Assembly: GCA_902602695.1 (NCBI GenBank)
Contig: CACKRO010000002.1
Coordinates: 66,170-130,169, forward strand
Origin: an uncultured Alphaproteobacteria bacterium
Lineage (GTDB): Bacteria > Pseudomonadota > Alphaproteobacteria > HIMB59 > GCA-002718135
Direction: 5' to 3'
Length of the DNA stretch: 64,000 bases
Shown here: positions 39,398-48,123 of the stretch, piece after piece
Layout: every line of letters begins with the position of its first letter
Position numbering within the stretch: position 1 is the stretch's first letter
Program-made: the position numbers and the translations under genes
Notes under the pieces: generated by a model
Database searches by the model: none
The model's input: the letters and a program-made list of their open reading frames with translations, nothing else
What the model was told of the DNA's origin: nothing

Positions 39398-40765
39398 ATG
39401 AATTCCAAATCTAAACCAAACATCATAGTTTTTTTTACTGATCAACAACGTTGGGATACATCTGGTTTACATGGCAACCCATTATCTTTAATGGAAAACT
39501 TTGATCACTATGCTGTGGAAGGTACACACCTTTTTAATTCATTTACTTGCCAACCAGTTTGTGGGCCAGCAAGAGCTTCATTCCAGTCAGGGATGTATGC
39601 AACGAAAACTGGATGTTTTAAAAATAAAATACCTTTAAAAAAAAATATTAAAACTTTAGCAAAATACTTATCAAAAGAAGGTTATGCCACAGGATACATT
39701 GGAAAATGGCACCTTGGTTCTTCAGAGCCAGTTAAAAAAGAGGATAGAGGTGGCTATAATTATTGGTTGGGATCAAATCTATTAGAATTTACATCTGATG
39801 CTTACGAAACATATGTTTATGATGGACAAAATAAAAAAGTTTTTCTCCCCGGGTATAGAGTTGATGCAATAACTGATGCCGCAATAAATTTTATAAAACT
39901 AAATCAAAAAAAACCATTTTTTCTTTTTGTTTCACTTATTGAGCCACACCATCAAAACAACACAGATGATTATCCACCACCGATTGGATACCGAGAAAAA
40001 TATACAGGTAAGTGGTCACCACCAGATCTTACATCTTTGGTAGGGTCTTCTCCTCGACATTTAGGTGGTTATTATGGAATGGTGAAGAGAATAGATGAAG
40101 CTTATGGAAGAATGATTGATGTTATTAAAAGCTTAAAATTATTTGATGATAGTGCAATTATTTTTACATCTGATCATGGAAATAATTTTAAAACACGAAA
40201 TAGAGAATATAAACGTTCTTGTCATGAAAGTTCAATACGGGTTCCTACTTCTTTAATTGGAAATGTTTTCCAACAAGGTGGACGTCTTAAAGAACTAACC
40301 AACATTTTAGATATTCATGCAACAATATTGGATTTGGCAAATGTCAAAAATACCTCTCATTGTGATGGTAGATCAGTATTGCCTTTAGTAAATAAAACTT
40401 CCAAAAAATGGGAAAATGAAATTTTTATTCAAATCAGTGAAAGTCAATTAGCTAGAAGTCTGAGAACAGAGAAATGGAAATATTGTATTGCTGATAAAGA
40501 TTCTAGTGGAAATGATAAACCTTCATCTAACCAATACACTGAAACTAACCTTTATGATCTTGATGCTGATCCATATGAATTAAATAATCTAATTGGCATT
40601 AGTACTTATGATGAAATTACAGCCTCATTAAGAAAAAAGATTAAAAACAAAATTCAAAAAGTTGAAAATATTACATCCAAAATTAAAAAAGCTAACAATG
40701 TAAATAATCCTGGTCAAATGGGATTAAATCCTGATTCTTTTCATCGATTAAAGAAAAAACTTTAA
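39398..40765 (+). CDS. Type I sulfatase
   Basis: 'NIIVFFTDQQRWDTSGLHGNP', FGly motif CGPARASFQSGMYA, 'FTSDHGNNFKTRN'; no signal peptide. Confidence 0.93.
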   Translation: MNSKSKPNIIVFFTDQQRWDTSGLHGNPLSLMENFDHYAVEGTHLFNSFTCQPVCGPARASFQSGMYATKTGCFKNKIPLKKNIKTLAKYLSKEGYATGYIGKWHLGSSEPVKKEDRGGYNYWLGSNLLEFTSDAYETYVYDGQNKKVFLPGYRVDAITDAAINFIKLNQKKPFFLFVSLIEPHHQNNTDDYPPPIGYREKYTGKWSPPDLTSLVGSSPRHLGGYYGMVKRIDEAYGRMIDVIKSLKLFDDSAIIFTSDHGNNFKTRNREYKRSCHESSIRVPTSLIGNVFQQGGRLKELTNILDIHATILDLANVKNTSHCDGRSVLPLVNKTSKKWENEIFIQISESQLARSLRTEKWKYCIADKDSSGNDKPSSNQYTETNLYDLDADPYELNNLIGISTYDEITASLRKKIKNKIQKVENITSKIKKANNVNNPGQMGLNPDSFHRLKKKL

Positions 40766-40795
40766 TAATTATTTATTTCATATTAATCTATTTCT

Positions 40796-42307
40796 ATGAA
40801 AACAGTTTTCCTTTTATTTGATTCATTAAATAAAAGAATGTTAAATTCTTATGGTGGTAAATATATTGAAACGCCAAATTTTAATCGATTAGCAGAAAAA
40901 TCAGTCCAATTTAATAATCATTATATTGGTAGTATGCCTTGTATGCCTGCAAGAAGAGACATGCATTCAGGACGATTAAGTTTTTTGCATCGTGCATGGG
41001 GACCACTAGAACCATTCGATAATTCATTTCCAGAAATTTTACGTCTTAATGATACATACACTCATCTTGTCACAGATCATTATCATTATTTTGAGGATGG
41101 CGGTGCAACTTATCATAATCGATTTAATTCTTGGGATTTTATCAGGGGACAAGAAAGCGACCCATGGAAAGCCATGGTACAACCACCGCTTGAAAAATTA
41201 AGAGAAAAATATCATCAATCTCAATTAAATTTAACTAATAGAGAAACAGGATACTATCATTATGCAATCAATAGTGAGTTTATTAAAGATGAAAAAGATT
41301 TTCCTTCGGTTAAATGCTTTGAATCTGGTTTAGACTTTATCAATATTAATAAAGATGCTGATAATTGGTTTCTTCAACTAGAAACTTTTGATCCTCATGA
41401 ACCTTTTTTTGCACCAGAGCGATTTAGAGAGAAATTAAAAACAAATTATACAGGCCCAAGATTAGATTGGCCTCAGTATGACAGAGTCAAAGAGACAGAT
41501 GATGAGGTTGCAGAGTTAAAAGCCAATTACATTGCTTTAGTTGGACTATGTGATTATTTGCTTGGTACTGTTTTAGATTATTTTGATGAAAATAACCTAT
41601 GGAATGACACTGCATTGATCTTAACAACTGATCATGGTTTCATGCTTGGAGAACATGATTGGTGGGCTAAAAATAGAATGCCATTGTATAATGAAATTGC
41701 AAATATACCTTTCTATTTTTATCACCCTGAATACAAACAATATTCGGGAGAGCAAAGAAATGTTGTAACTCAAAACATTGATCTAATGCCAACATTCATG
41801 ACAATGCACGGCCACAATCTTCCTAAAGAAGTTAAAGGCAAATCATTGCTAAACTTTTTAGATAAAGATAGAGAAAATGAACATTTAGCTTTGTATGGAT
41901 ATTGGGGTGGAGGTATAAATATTTCTGATGGAAACTATTCATATTTTCATTTTCCAGAAAATTTTGATCAATACGATAGAAGTAGATTCCAGTATACATT
42001 GATGCCGACAAATATGAGGCAATTTTTTTCGCATGAAGAATTGCAAACTGCTACTATGCATGAACCTTTTAACTTTACTAAGAATATTCCAGTCATGAAA
42101 GTTAACAGAATTCTTAGAAAATCAGATCCACATAAATCACTAGAAGATACTAAATGCGCACTTTATAATTTGAAGGAAGACCCCGGCCAACTACATCCTA
42201 TTAATGATGAGGATTTAATAAAAAAATATAAAAATCTTATGCTGAGTGAAATTAAAACATATGATCCACCAAAAGAATTATTAAAAAATTATTTTAAAGA
42301 TAATTAA
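40796..42307 (+). CDS. Sulfatase family protein with divergent FGly consensus
   Basis: 'VFLLFDSLNKRMLNSYGGKYIETPNFNRLAEKS', CMPARRDMHSGR, 'TTDHGFMLGEHDWW'; no signal peptide. Confidence 0.9.
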   Translation: MKTVFLLFDSLNKRMLNSYGGKYIETPNFNRLAEKSVQFNNHYIGSMPCMPARRDMHSGRLSFLHRAWGPLEPFDNSFPEILRLNDTYTHLVTDHYHYFEDGGATYHNRFNSWDFIRGQESDPWKAMVQPPLEKLREKYHQSQLNLTNRETGYYHYAINSEFIKDEKDFPSVKCFESGLDFININKDADNWFLQLETFDPHEPFFAPERFREKLKTNYTGPRLDWPQYDRVKETDDEVAELKANYIALVGLCDYLLGTVLDYFDENNLWNDTALILTTDHGFMLGEHDWWAKNRMPLYNEIANIPFYFYHPEYKQYSGEQRNVVTQNIDLMPTFMTMHGHNLPKEVKGKSLLNFLDKDRENEHLALYGYWGGGINISDGNYSYFHFPENFDQYDRSRFQYTLMPTNMRQFFSHEELQTATMHEPFNFTKNIPVMKVNRILRKSDPHKSLEDTKCALYNLKEDPGQLHPINDEDLIKKYKNLMLSEIKTYDPPKELLKNYFKDN

Positions 42308-42586
42308 ATGCCCAAAAGACAAAAAGTTTTAGTTCTGTATTTAAAGTTTCCAAGTCTAGAAGCAGAAGTTATTTCATGGGCTACTTTTGATGGTACTGGT
42401 CAAAAACTCCATATGACAGGTGATAGTGACGAGCCTCCTTATCCTACGGGGCTCGACGCCTTATTAGATGGGTGGAGATTATTTCAATCAAGTCAAGCCA
42501 TCCCAGAACATCCAGGAGAAGAATTTAGGACTTCATATTTAAAACATGAATTTTTTTTTGAAAAAATAGAAGAAGGAGATTTTTAA
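42308..42586 (+). CDS. Conserved-looking hypothetical protein (92 aa)
   Basis: ORF abuts the sulfatase stop (0 bp gap) and lies 1 bp before the PhyH gene; no recognised domain. Confidence 0.75.
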   Translation: MPKRQKVLVLYLKFPSLEAEVISWATFDGTGQKLHMTGDSDEPPYPTGLDALLDGWRLFQSSQAIPEHPGEEFRTSYLKHEFFFEKIEEGDF

Positions 42587-42587
42587 G

Positions 42588-43508
42588 ATGGTAAAATTAT
42601 TATCAACCGAGCAAATGGCAGAGTTTGCTAATAGTGGATGCTTATTTTTTGATGGATTAATAGATAATGAAACTAATAAAGAATTTTTAAACGATATTGG
42701 ACATACCGATATTGAAAACGTTGATAATATGCAAAAGTATTTTCAAAATATTAAAGCTTCTAGCAGCATTCCAAGAATTCCTGCAGGAACACCACTCAAG
42801 AATGCTTATCCAAACAAATCTCCTTTAGAAAAAATTTTCCAAAATGAAGTTGTCGCAGGAGCAATTAATAGTTTAGTTGGATCCGAGGCTGTAGTTGATC
42901 ATCAATTTCTTCATCTAACATTCCCAACAAAATACTTTAAAAAAACTAATCAAAGACAGATGTCTCAGGTTAATCATCAAGACAGTACAATCGATCCAAG
43001 AATAACATTTGATATTCAATTATTCTATTTTCCAACTGATGTTACAAAAGAAATGGGTGGAACAAGATATCACCCTGGTACACATCTCAGAATTGTAAAC
43101 GAAATGGGAATTGCTAAATATCAAAATATTAAAGGACAGAAAAATATAGTTTGTAAGGCAGGTACAATTGGGATTTTTCATAATGGCTTGTGGCATGGTG
43201 CAGGCGTAAATTTTTCAGATGAGATTAGGTACATGTTCAAAGTAAGATTGCAACCAACAGAAAAACAGGAACTATTATGGGATCCTGAAAAAAAATATAA
43301 ACCACTTCCTAATAAAGCATTATATTGGACAGATGAAAATCAAGAAAAAACAGTCAATGATATTTTAATGAAATCATATCCTTGGCAAGAGGCAGATACA
43401 AATCGATTAGATAAAATTAATACAATTAAGTTCTGGAGAATGCTCACTGGTCATAAAAATTTAGATATTGATTATTGGCTTACTAGAATTGAGAATGAAT
43501 TATATTAG
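42588..43508 (+). CDS. Phytanoyl-CoA dioxygenase (PhyH)-like Fe(II)/2-oxoglutarate oxygenase
   Basis: HxD in 'SQVNHQDSTID', distal 'FHNGLWHGAGVNFSDEIRYMFKVRLQ'. Confidence 0.85.
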   Translation: MVKLLSTEQMAEFANSGCLFFDGLIDNETNKEFLNDIGHTDIENVDNMQKYFQNIKASSSIPRIPAGTPLKNAYPNKSPLEKIFQNEVVAGAINSLVGSEAVVDHQFLHLTFPTKYFKKTNQRQMSQVNHQDSTIDPRITFDIQLFYFPTDVTKEMGGTRYHPGTHLRIVNEMGIAKYQNIKGQKNIVCKAGTIGIFHNGLWHGAGVNFSDEIRYMFKVRLQPTEKQELLWDPEKKYKPLPNKALYWTDENQEKTVNDILMKSYPWQEADTNRLDKINTIKFWRMLTGHKNLDIDYWLTRIENELY

Positions 43509-45010
43509 TTAAAATCTCTTTCATCGCCTTTTAAAGGTACAACATCGCAAGTCTCTTGGTACCATGAAAGCATTTTATCTTTTAGCTTCTTAAGTTCTGA
43601 TGCATATTGTGTATCATCGATAACATTATGTATTTCGCCAGGATCTTCAATTAAATTATAGAGCTCATCTTTTTCATAGGCTCTTTTAATATATTTAAAT
43701 TTTTTATTTCTGCACATTGTAGCCTTGGTATGCATTAAGATTTCATCTTCTGTACCCTGTAGACTTACTCTAGGATAATAAAGACCATGGGGTAGTTGTA
43801 GGCTTTGGTTTTCACTGGCTTGTCTTTCTAATCTAAGTCTACCACCTTCTGTAAATACTTCTTCTCTATGATTGTTAACCTTTTGATCTATAAAATTTTT
43901 AATACTCTTTCCAAAATGCCAATATGATGGTTCTATATTACTATAGTCATATATTGTACCAGCTACATCAATCAATTCAATCATTGTGTCACTCACACCA
44001 TTAAGTGTATTCTTACTTTTAGGCGGTTTAATTATTAGAGGAACATTAGTAAGACAATCTTGAAAAGTATTTTGAGTTTTTTCAACAAGATTATAATCTC
44101 CAGTGAAATCACCATGATCTGAAAGGAAAATAATTAAGGTATCATCATACAAATTATTTTTTTTAAGTTGATTTACTAAAAGACCAAATTGATAATCAAC
44201 TCTTGCACACATACCAAGATAAACAGCTCGTAATTCATTCCAACGTTCATCGGTCCAATTTTGCATTTGTTGACCATCCATTATTCCTTTTAAAAGACTT
44301 GGTTTGTCCTCCCATGTTTTGTATCGATATCTTTCAGGAATTATATTTCTATCTATCGAAGAGAACCATGGATCTTCAACACAGTAAGGTGGATGTGGGT
44401 ATCCTAGTGGTAAAAATAAACAGAATGGTTTTTCTTTTTTATAATCTTCAATAAAATCTAATGCTCCATAAACCATGGACCAATCATCATCGAAATAAAT
44501 ATCTTTATCTTTTTTATCTAATTTTCCTTTAAAGAAACTATAATAATTATCTCCATCTTCAGGACCCCTCCATGATAAATCTCCACCATGAGTCCCTGGT
44601 TGTTGTGCGTAGTCCCATTTTTTAAAATCTTTATCTGTTGGTTCAAAATAAATATCGCAATGATTACGATAGCCTTCTTGACCTGCTATCAAATCATTTT
44701 TTCCACCCCACCAAATAAAATAATCTTTATTTTTTAATTCTGATAAAATGCTCGAATCACCTTGATCAGTATGTAGCATATAATGCATTGTTCTATGGCC
44801 GTGAACATGAGGGTACCAACCAGTCATAAATGAGCAACGACTTGGAGTACAAACAGTAGCTTGGCAGAATGCATTCTTAAATGCAACTGCATCATTATTA
44901 ACAATATTATCTAAGTTTGGTGTTTTAGCTCCAGGATAACCAAGATATCCTAACATATCTCCTCTCCATTGATCAGGATTAAAAATTAAAATATTAGGTT
45001 TTCTATGCAT
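43505..45010 (-). CDS. Type I sulfatase
   Basis: 'NILIFNPDQWRGDMLGYLG', FGly motif CTPSRCSFMTGWYP, 'FLSDHGDFTGDYNL'; no signal peptide; 4-bp convergent overlap with the PhyH gene. Confidence 0.93.
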   Translation of the reverse strand: MHRKPNILIFNPDQWRGDMLGYLGYPGAKTPNLDNIVNNDAVAFKNAFCQATVCTPSRCSFMTGWYPHVHGHRTMHYMLHTDQGDSSILSELKNKDYFIWWGGKNDLIAGQEGYRNHCDIYFEPTDKDFKKWDYAQQPGTHGGDLSWRGPEDGDNYYSFFKGKLDKKDKDIYFDDDWSMVYGALDFIEDYKKEKPFCLFLPLGYPHPPYCVEDPWFSSIDRNIIPERYRYKTWEDKPSLLKGIMDGQQMQNWTDERWNELRAVYLGMCARVDYQFGLLVNQLKKNNLYDDTLIIFLSDHGDFTGDYNLVEKTQNTFQDCLTNVPLIIKPPKSKNTLNGVSDTMIELIDVAGTIYDYSNIEPSYWHFGKSIKNFIDQKVNNHREEVFTEGGRLRLERQASENQSLQLPHGLYYPRVSLQGTEDEILMHTKATMCRNKKFKYIKRAYEKDELYNLIEDPGEIHNVIDDTQYASELKKLKDKMLSWYQETCDVVPLKGDERDFN

Positions 45011-45109
45011 TTTAGTGTTAATTTTTATATGTTTTTTATCTAAAAAAAAGACAATATGCTTGTTGATTATATTACTTATCTGAGTAAAAATAATTAAATT
45101 TTAGGAGAA

Positions 45110-46363
45110 ATGATGAAAAATTTATTAAAATTTATAATAGGTTCAGTATCTTTATTTTTCTTTAGTTCTGTTCAAGCAGATACAATTAAATGGTTACATT
45201 TAACTGGTGAAAGTTCACCAGAGTATCCAAACTTTGTTAGAGCAGTTGAAGAATTCGAAGCAAAAACTGGACATAAAGTTGAGATGATGTATCTCGAAAA
45301 TGAATCTTTTAAGGCTAAGCTTCCAACAATGTTACAGTCTGACGATAGGCCAGATATATTCAATAGCTGGGGTGGCGGTGTTATGTATGCACAAGCTGAA
45401 GCAGGTTTCTTAAGGGATATTTCAGATGTTGTAACTGATGAATATCTATCTACACTTAGTGCAGCAGCAGCAAATGCATTTGTATATAAAGGACAAAGAG
45501 TTGGTGTTCCACGAAATGTATCACAAGTTACTTGGTGGTATAATAAAGATTTAATGAATCAAGCTGGAGTAGATGTTTCAAGCATTACAATGTGGGATGA
45601 TCTCCTATCAGCTGTTAGTCAAATTAAATCTGCTGGCATAACTCCAATTTGTATAGGTGGAAAAGATAAATGGCCTGTTCATTTTATTTGGACACATTTA
45701 CACATTAGAAATGGTGGTGAATCATTATTCCTTGAGTCACTTGAAAATGGCGGTTGGGATAGACCTGAGTACATTAAATCAGGTGAGCAAATGTTAGAAC
45801 TTGTAGCACTAGAACCTTTTCAGGATGGATGGTTAAGTCATACTTGGCCTGATCAAGCTGGATTTTTTGGTGATGGAAAATGCGCGATGGCTTTCATGGG
45901 TAACTGGATGTATCCAGCTCAAAAATCTAACAGTGCAAGTGGAGAAGGTTTAGGAGATGATAATATGGGTATCTTTAGTATGCCAATGACTCCAGGAGCT
46001 CTTGGTGATTCTGCTGATACATTAGGAGGTATCAACGGATGGTTGGTTTCTAAAACTGCGCCAGACTCAGCTGTAGAATTTTTAATGCACTTAGTTTCAG
46101 CAGATATTCAAAATGAGGATGCTGCAAAAGGTGCTTATCTTCCAGTTGTAAAGGGTGCGGATAAATCAATTACTAACCCAATACTCGCTCAAGTTGCAAA
46201 CAACATTGGAAATTCACAATATCACCAAATTTTTTATGACCAATTTTTAGGTCCTGATATTGGAAGAGTTGTTAATGATGTGTCTACTGATCTTGCTGCA
46301 GGAATTATTTCTGCTGAAGAGGCAGCACAACAAGTGCAAGACTCTTGGGAATTTAATCAATAA
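45110..46363 (+). CDS. Sugar ABC transporter substrate-binding protein (CUT1)
   Basis: Sec signal MMKNLLKFIIGSVSLFFFSSVQA; 'DRPDIFNSWGGGVMYAQAEAGFLRDIS', 'GKCAMAFMGNWMYPA'. Confidence 0.94.
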   Translation: MMKNLLKFIIGSVSLFFFSSVQADTIKWLHLTGESSPEYPNFVRAVEEFEAKTGHKVEMMYLENESFKAKLPTMLQSDDRPDIFNSWGGGVMYAQAEAGFLRDISDVVTDEYLSTLSAAAANAFVYKGQRVGVPRNVSQVTWWYNKDLMNQAGVDVSSITMWDDLLSAVSQIKSAGITPICIGGKDKWPVHFIWTHLHIRNGGESLFLESLENGGWDRPEYIKSGEQMLELVALEPFQDGWLSHTWPDQAGFFGDGKCAMAFMGNWMYPAQKSNSASGEGLGDDNMGIFSMPMTPGALGDSADTLGGINGWLVSKTAPDSAVEFLMHLVSADIQNEDAAKGAYLPVVKGADKSITNPILAQVANNIGNSQYHQIFYDQFLGPDIGRVVNDVSTDLAAGIISAEEAAQQVQDSWEFNQ

Positions 46364-46371
46364 AATCTAAA

Positions 46372-46400
46372 GAGAAGGCTTTTTTTATAAAAGCCTTCTC
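46372..46400 (+). terminator. Intercistronic stem-loop (attenuator-like)
   Basis: Perfect 12-bp stem GAGAAGGCTTTT / AAAAGCCTTCTC with 5-nt loop; not followed by a T tract. Confidence 0.75.
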
Positions 46401-46410
46401 AAATAAATAT

Positions 46411-47295
46411 ATGAATTCAGCCAAGTATAATGCTCTTTTAAGTAAATATTCTACGCTCGTAATATTTATAATTCCTGCATTAACAATTTTTACATTGTTT
46501 GTTGTATTACCTATTATTGAAGCAGCATATTATAGTTTTTATAGATGGGATGGTTATGGAGATCCAAATAAATATGTAGGATTAAAAAACTATAAATACC
46601 TTTTTAAAAATAAAACTTTTATTCTTTCATTAAAAAATAACTTTTATATCATTGCTATATCTCTATTTATCCAATTACCTTTTGCATTGTTGGTTGCGCT
46701 AATGATTTCTGATAAAATAAAAGGCGCTAATTTCTTTAGAACAGTTTTTTTTCTTCCATATATTCTTGCAGAAATAGTTACAGGATTAATTTGGGCTTAT
46801 ATTTATGATGGGAACTATGGAATGGTTGCAGCAATCTGGAATTTTTTTGGTGCTGATCCACCTCATATGATTGCTGAAAAAGAGACTGCAATGATTGCTT
46901 TATATATTGTTATTTTTTGGAAATATTTTGGAATTCATATGATGATATATATTGCTGGACTTCAAAATATTTCTAAAGAAGTTTTAGAGGCTGCAAGGGT
47001 TGATGGAGCAGGACCAATTACTACAGCGTGGAGGATTAAAATTCCTATTATTTTACCAACAATAAGACTTTCAGTTTTTTTATCTATTTTAGGAGCTCTT
47101 CAATTATTTGATATAATTATGCCTTTGACTGGGGGAGGTCCATCTAATCAAACACATTCAATGGTAACATACTTATATTATTTTGGAGTCATGAGAATGA
47201 AGTTTGGATTTGGAAGCGCAATAGGTGTTGTTATTTTCCTAATTTGTTTCACAATAGCTATTACTTATCAAAGAACTTTAATGAGGAAAGATTAA
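46411..47295 (+). CDS. Sugar ABC transporter permease (CUT1, MalF-like)
   Basis: EAA-loop 'LEAARVDGAGPITTAWRIKIPIILP'. Confidence 0.94.
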   Translation: MNSAKYNALLSKYSTLVIFIIPALTIFTLFVVLPIIEAAYYSFYRWDGYGDPNKYVGLKNYKYLFKNKTFILSLKNNFYIIAISLFIQLPFALLVALMISDKIKGANFFRTVFFLPYILAEIVTGLIWAYIYDGNYGMVAAIWNFFGADPPHMIAEKETAMIALYIVIFWKYFGIHMMIYIAGLQNISKEVLEAARVDGAGPITTAWRIKIPIILPTIRLSVFLSILGALQLFDIIMPLTGGGPSNQTHSMVTYLYYFGVMRMKFGFGSAIGVVIFLICFTIAITYQRTLMRKD

Positions 47296-48119
47296 TGTTT
47301 AGTAATTTTAGATCTTACTACATGTATCTATTTCTTTTCTTATTAGCAGGAATTATTTTTATTCCGCTTTACGTATCTATTGCCGGAGGGTTTAAAACAA
47401 TTGGTGATTTAAGAACTAACTCACTAGGACTTCCAACGGAATGGATTGTTGGAAATTACACAAGTCTTTTAGTTGATAATAAGTTTTGGTTATTTACTTG
47501 GAATTCAGTTTTATATGCAGCAGGAACAACTTTTCTAGTAATTTTATTAGCCTCAATGACAGCATTTGTTTTTGCCCATATGAAGTTTGTTGGAAGTAGA
47601 TTTTTGTTTAATTATTTTATACTTGGCTTGACCTTCCCCTTTGCAACAGCCATCCTACCTCTTTTTCTAAGAGTTAGAGACCTTGGTTTGTTAGGATCAG
47701 TTTGGGCAGTTATTCTTCCACAAATTGCGTTTGGTTTGGCTTTTGCGATTATATTATTTAGAGGTTTTTTTAGACAAATGCCCTCTGAGCTTTTTGATGC
47801 TGCTTTCGTTGATGGATGTACATATTCACAGTTTTATTTTAAATTTACTTTACCTCTTTCAACACCAATTATAGCTACAGTTGCAGTAATTAATCTTGTT
47901 GGTAGTTGGAATAATTATTTACTACCATTAATAATGATAAATAGTGAAAGTTTATATTCTTGGCCACTTGGAATAATGGTCTTTAGAGGTGAGTATATTA
48001 CTGATTGGCCAAAAATACTTGCATTTGTTTCTCTTACTTTAATCCCAGCTGTAGTTTTTTTCTTGGCCCTTCAAAGATTTATTGTAGCTGGTTTAACAGG
48101 TGGGGCAGTTAAGGAATAG
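47295..48119 (+). CDS. Sugar ABC transporter permease (CUT1, MalG-like)
   Basis: 'FDAAFVDGCTYSQFYFKFTLPLSTP'. ATG at 47295 overlaps the previous stop (TAATG); ORF track start 47244 is too early. Confidence 0.93.
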   Translation: MFSNFRSYYMYLFLFLLAGIIFIPLYVSIAGGFKTIGDLRTNSLGLPTEWIVGNYTSLLVDNKFWLFTWNSVLYAAGTTFLVILLASMTAFVFAHMKFVGSRFLFNYFILGLTFPFATAILPLFLRVRDLGLLGSVWAVILPQIAFGLAFAIILFRGFFRQMPSELFDAAFVDGCTYSQFYFKFTLPLSTPIIATVAVINLVGSWNNYLLPLIMINSESLYSWPLGIMVFRGEYITDWPKILAFVSLTLIPAVVFFLALQRFIVAGLTGGAVKE

Positions 48120-48123
48120 TATA

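Noticed and set aside
47244-47294. Upstream extension of the second permease
   Set aside because: Overlaps the preceding gene; ATG at 47295 in a TAATG junction preferred.
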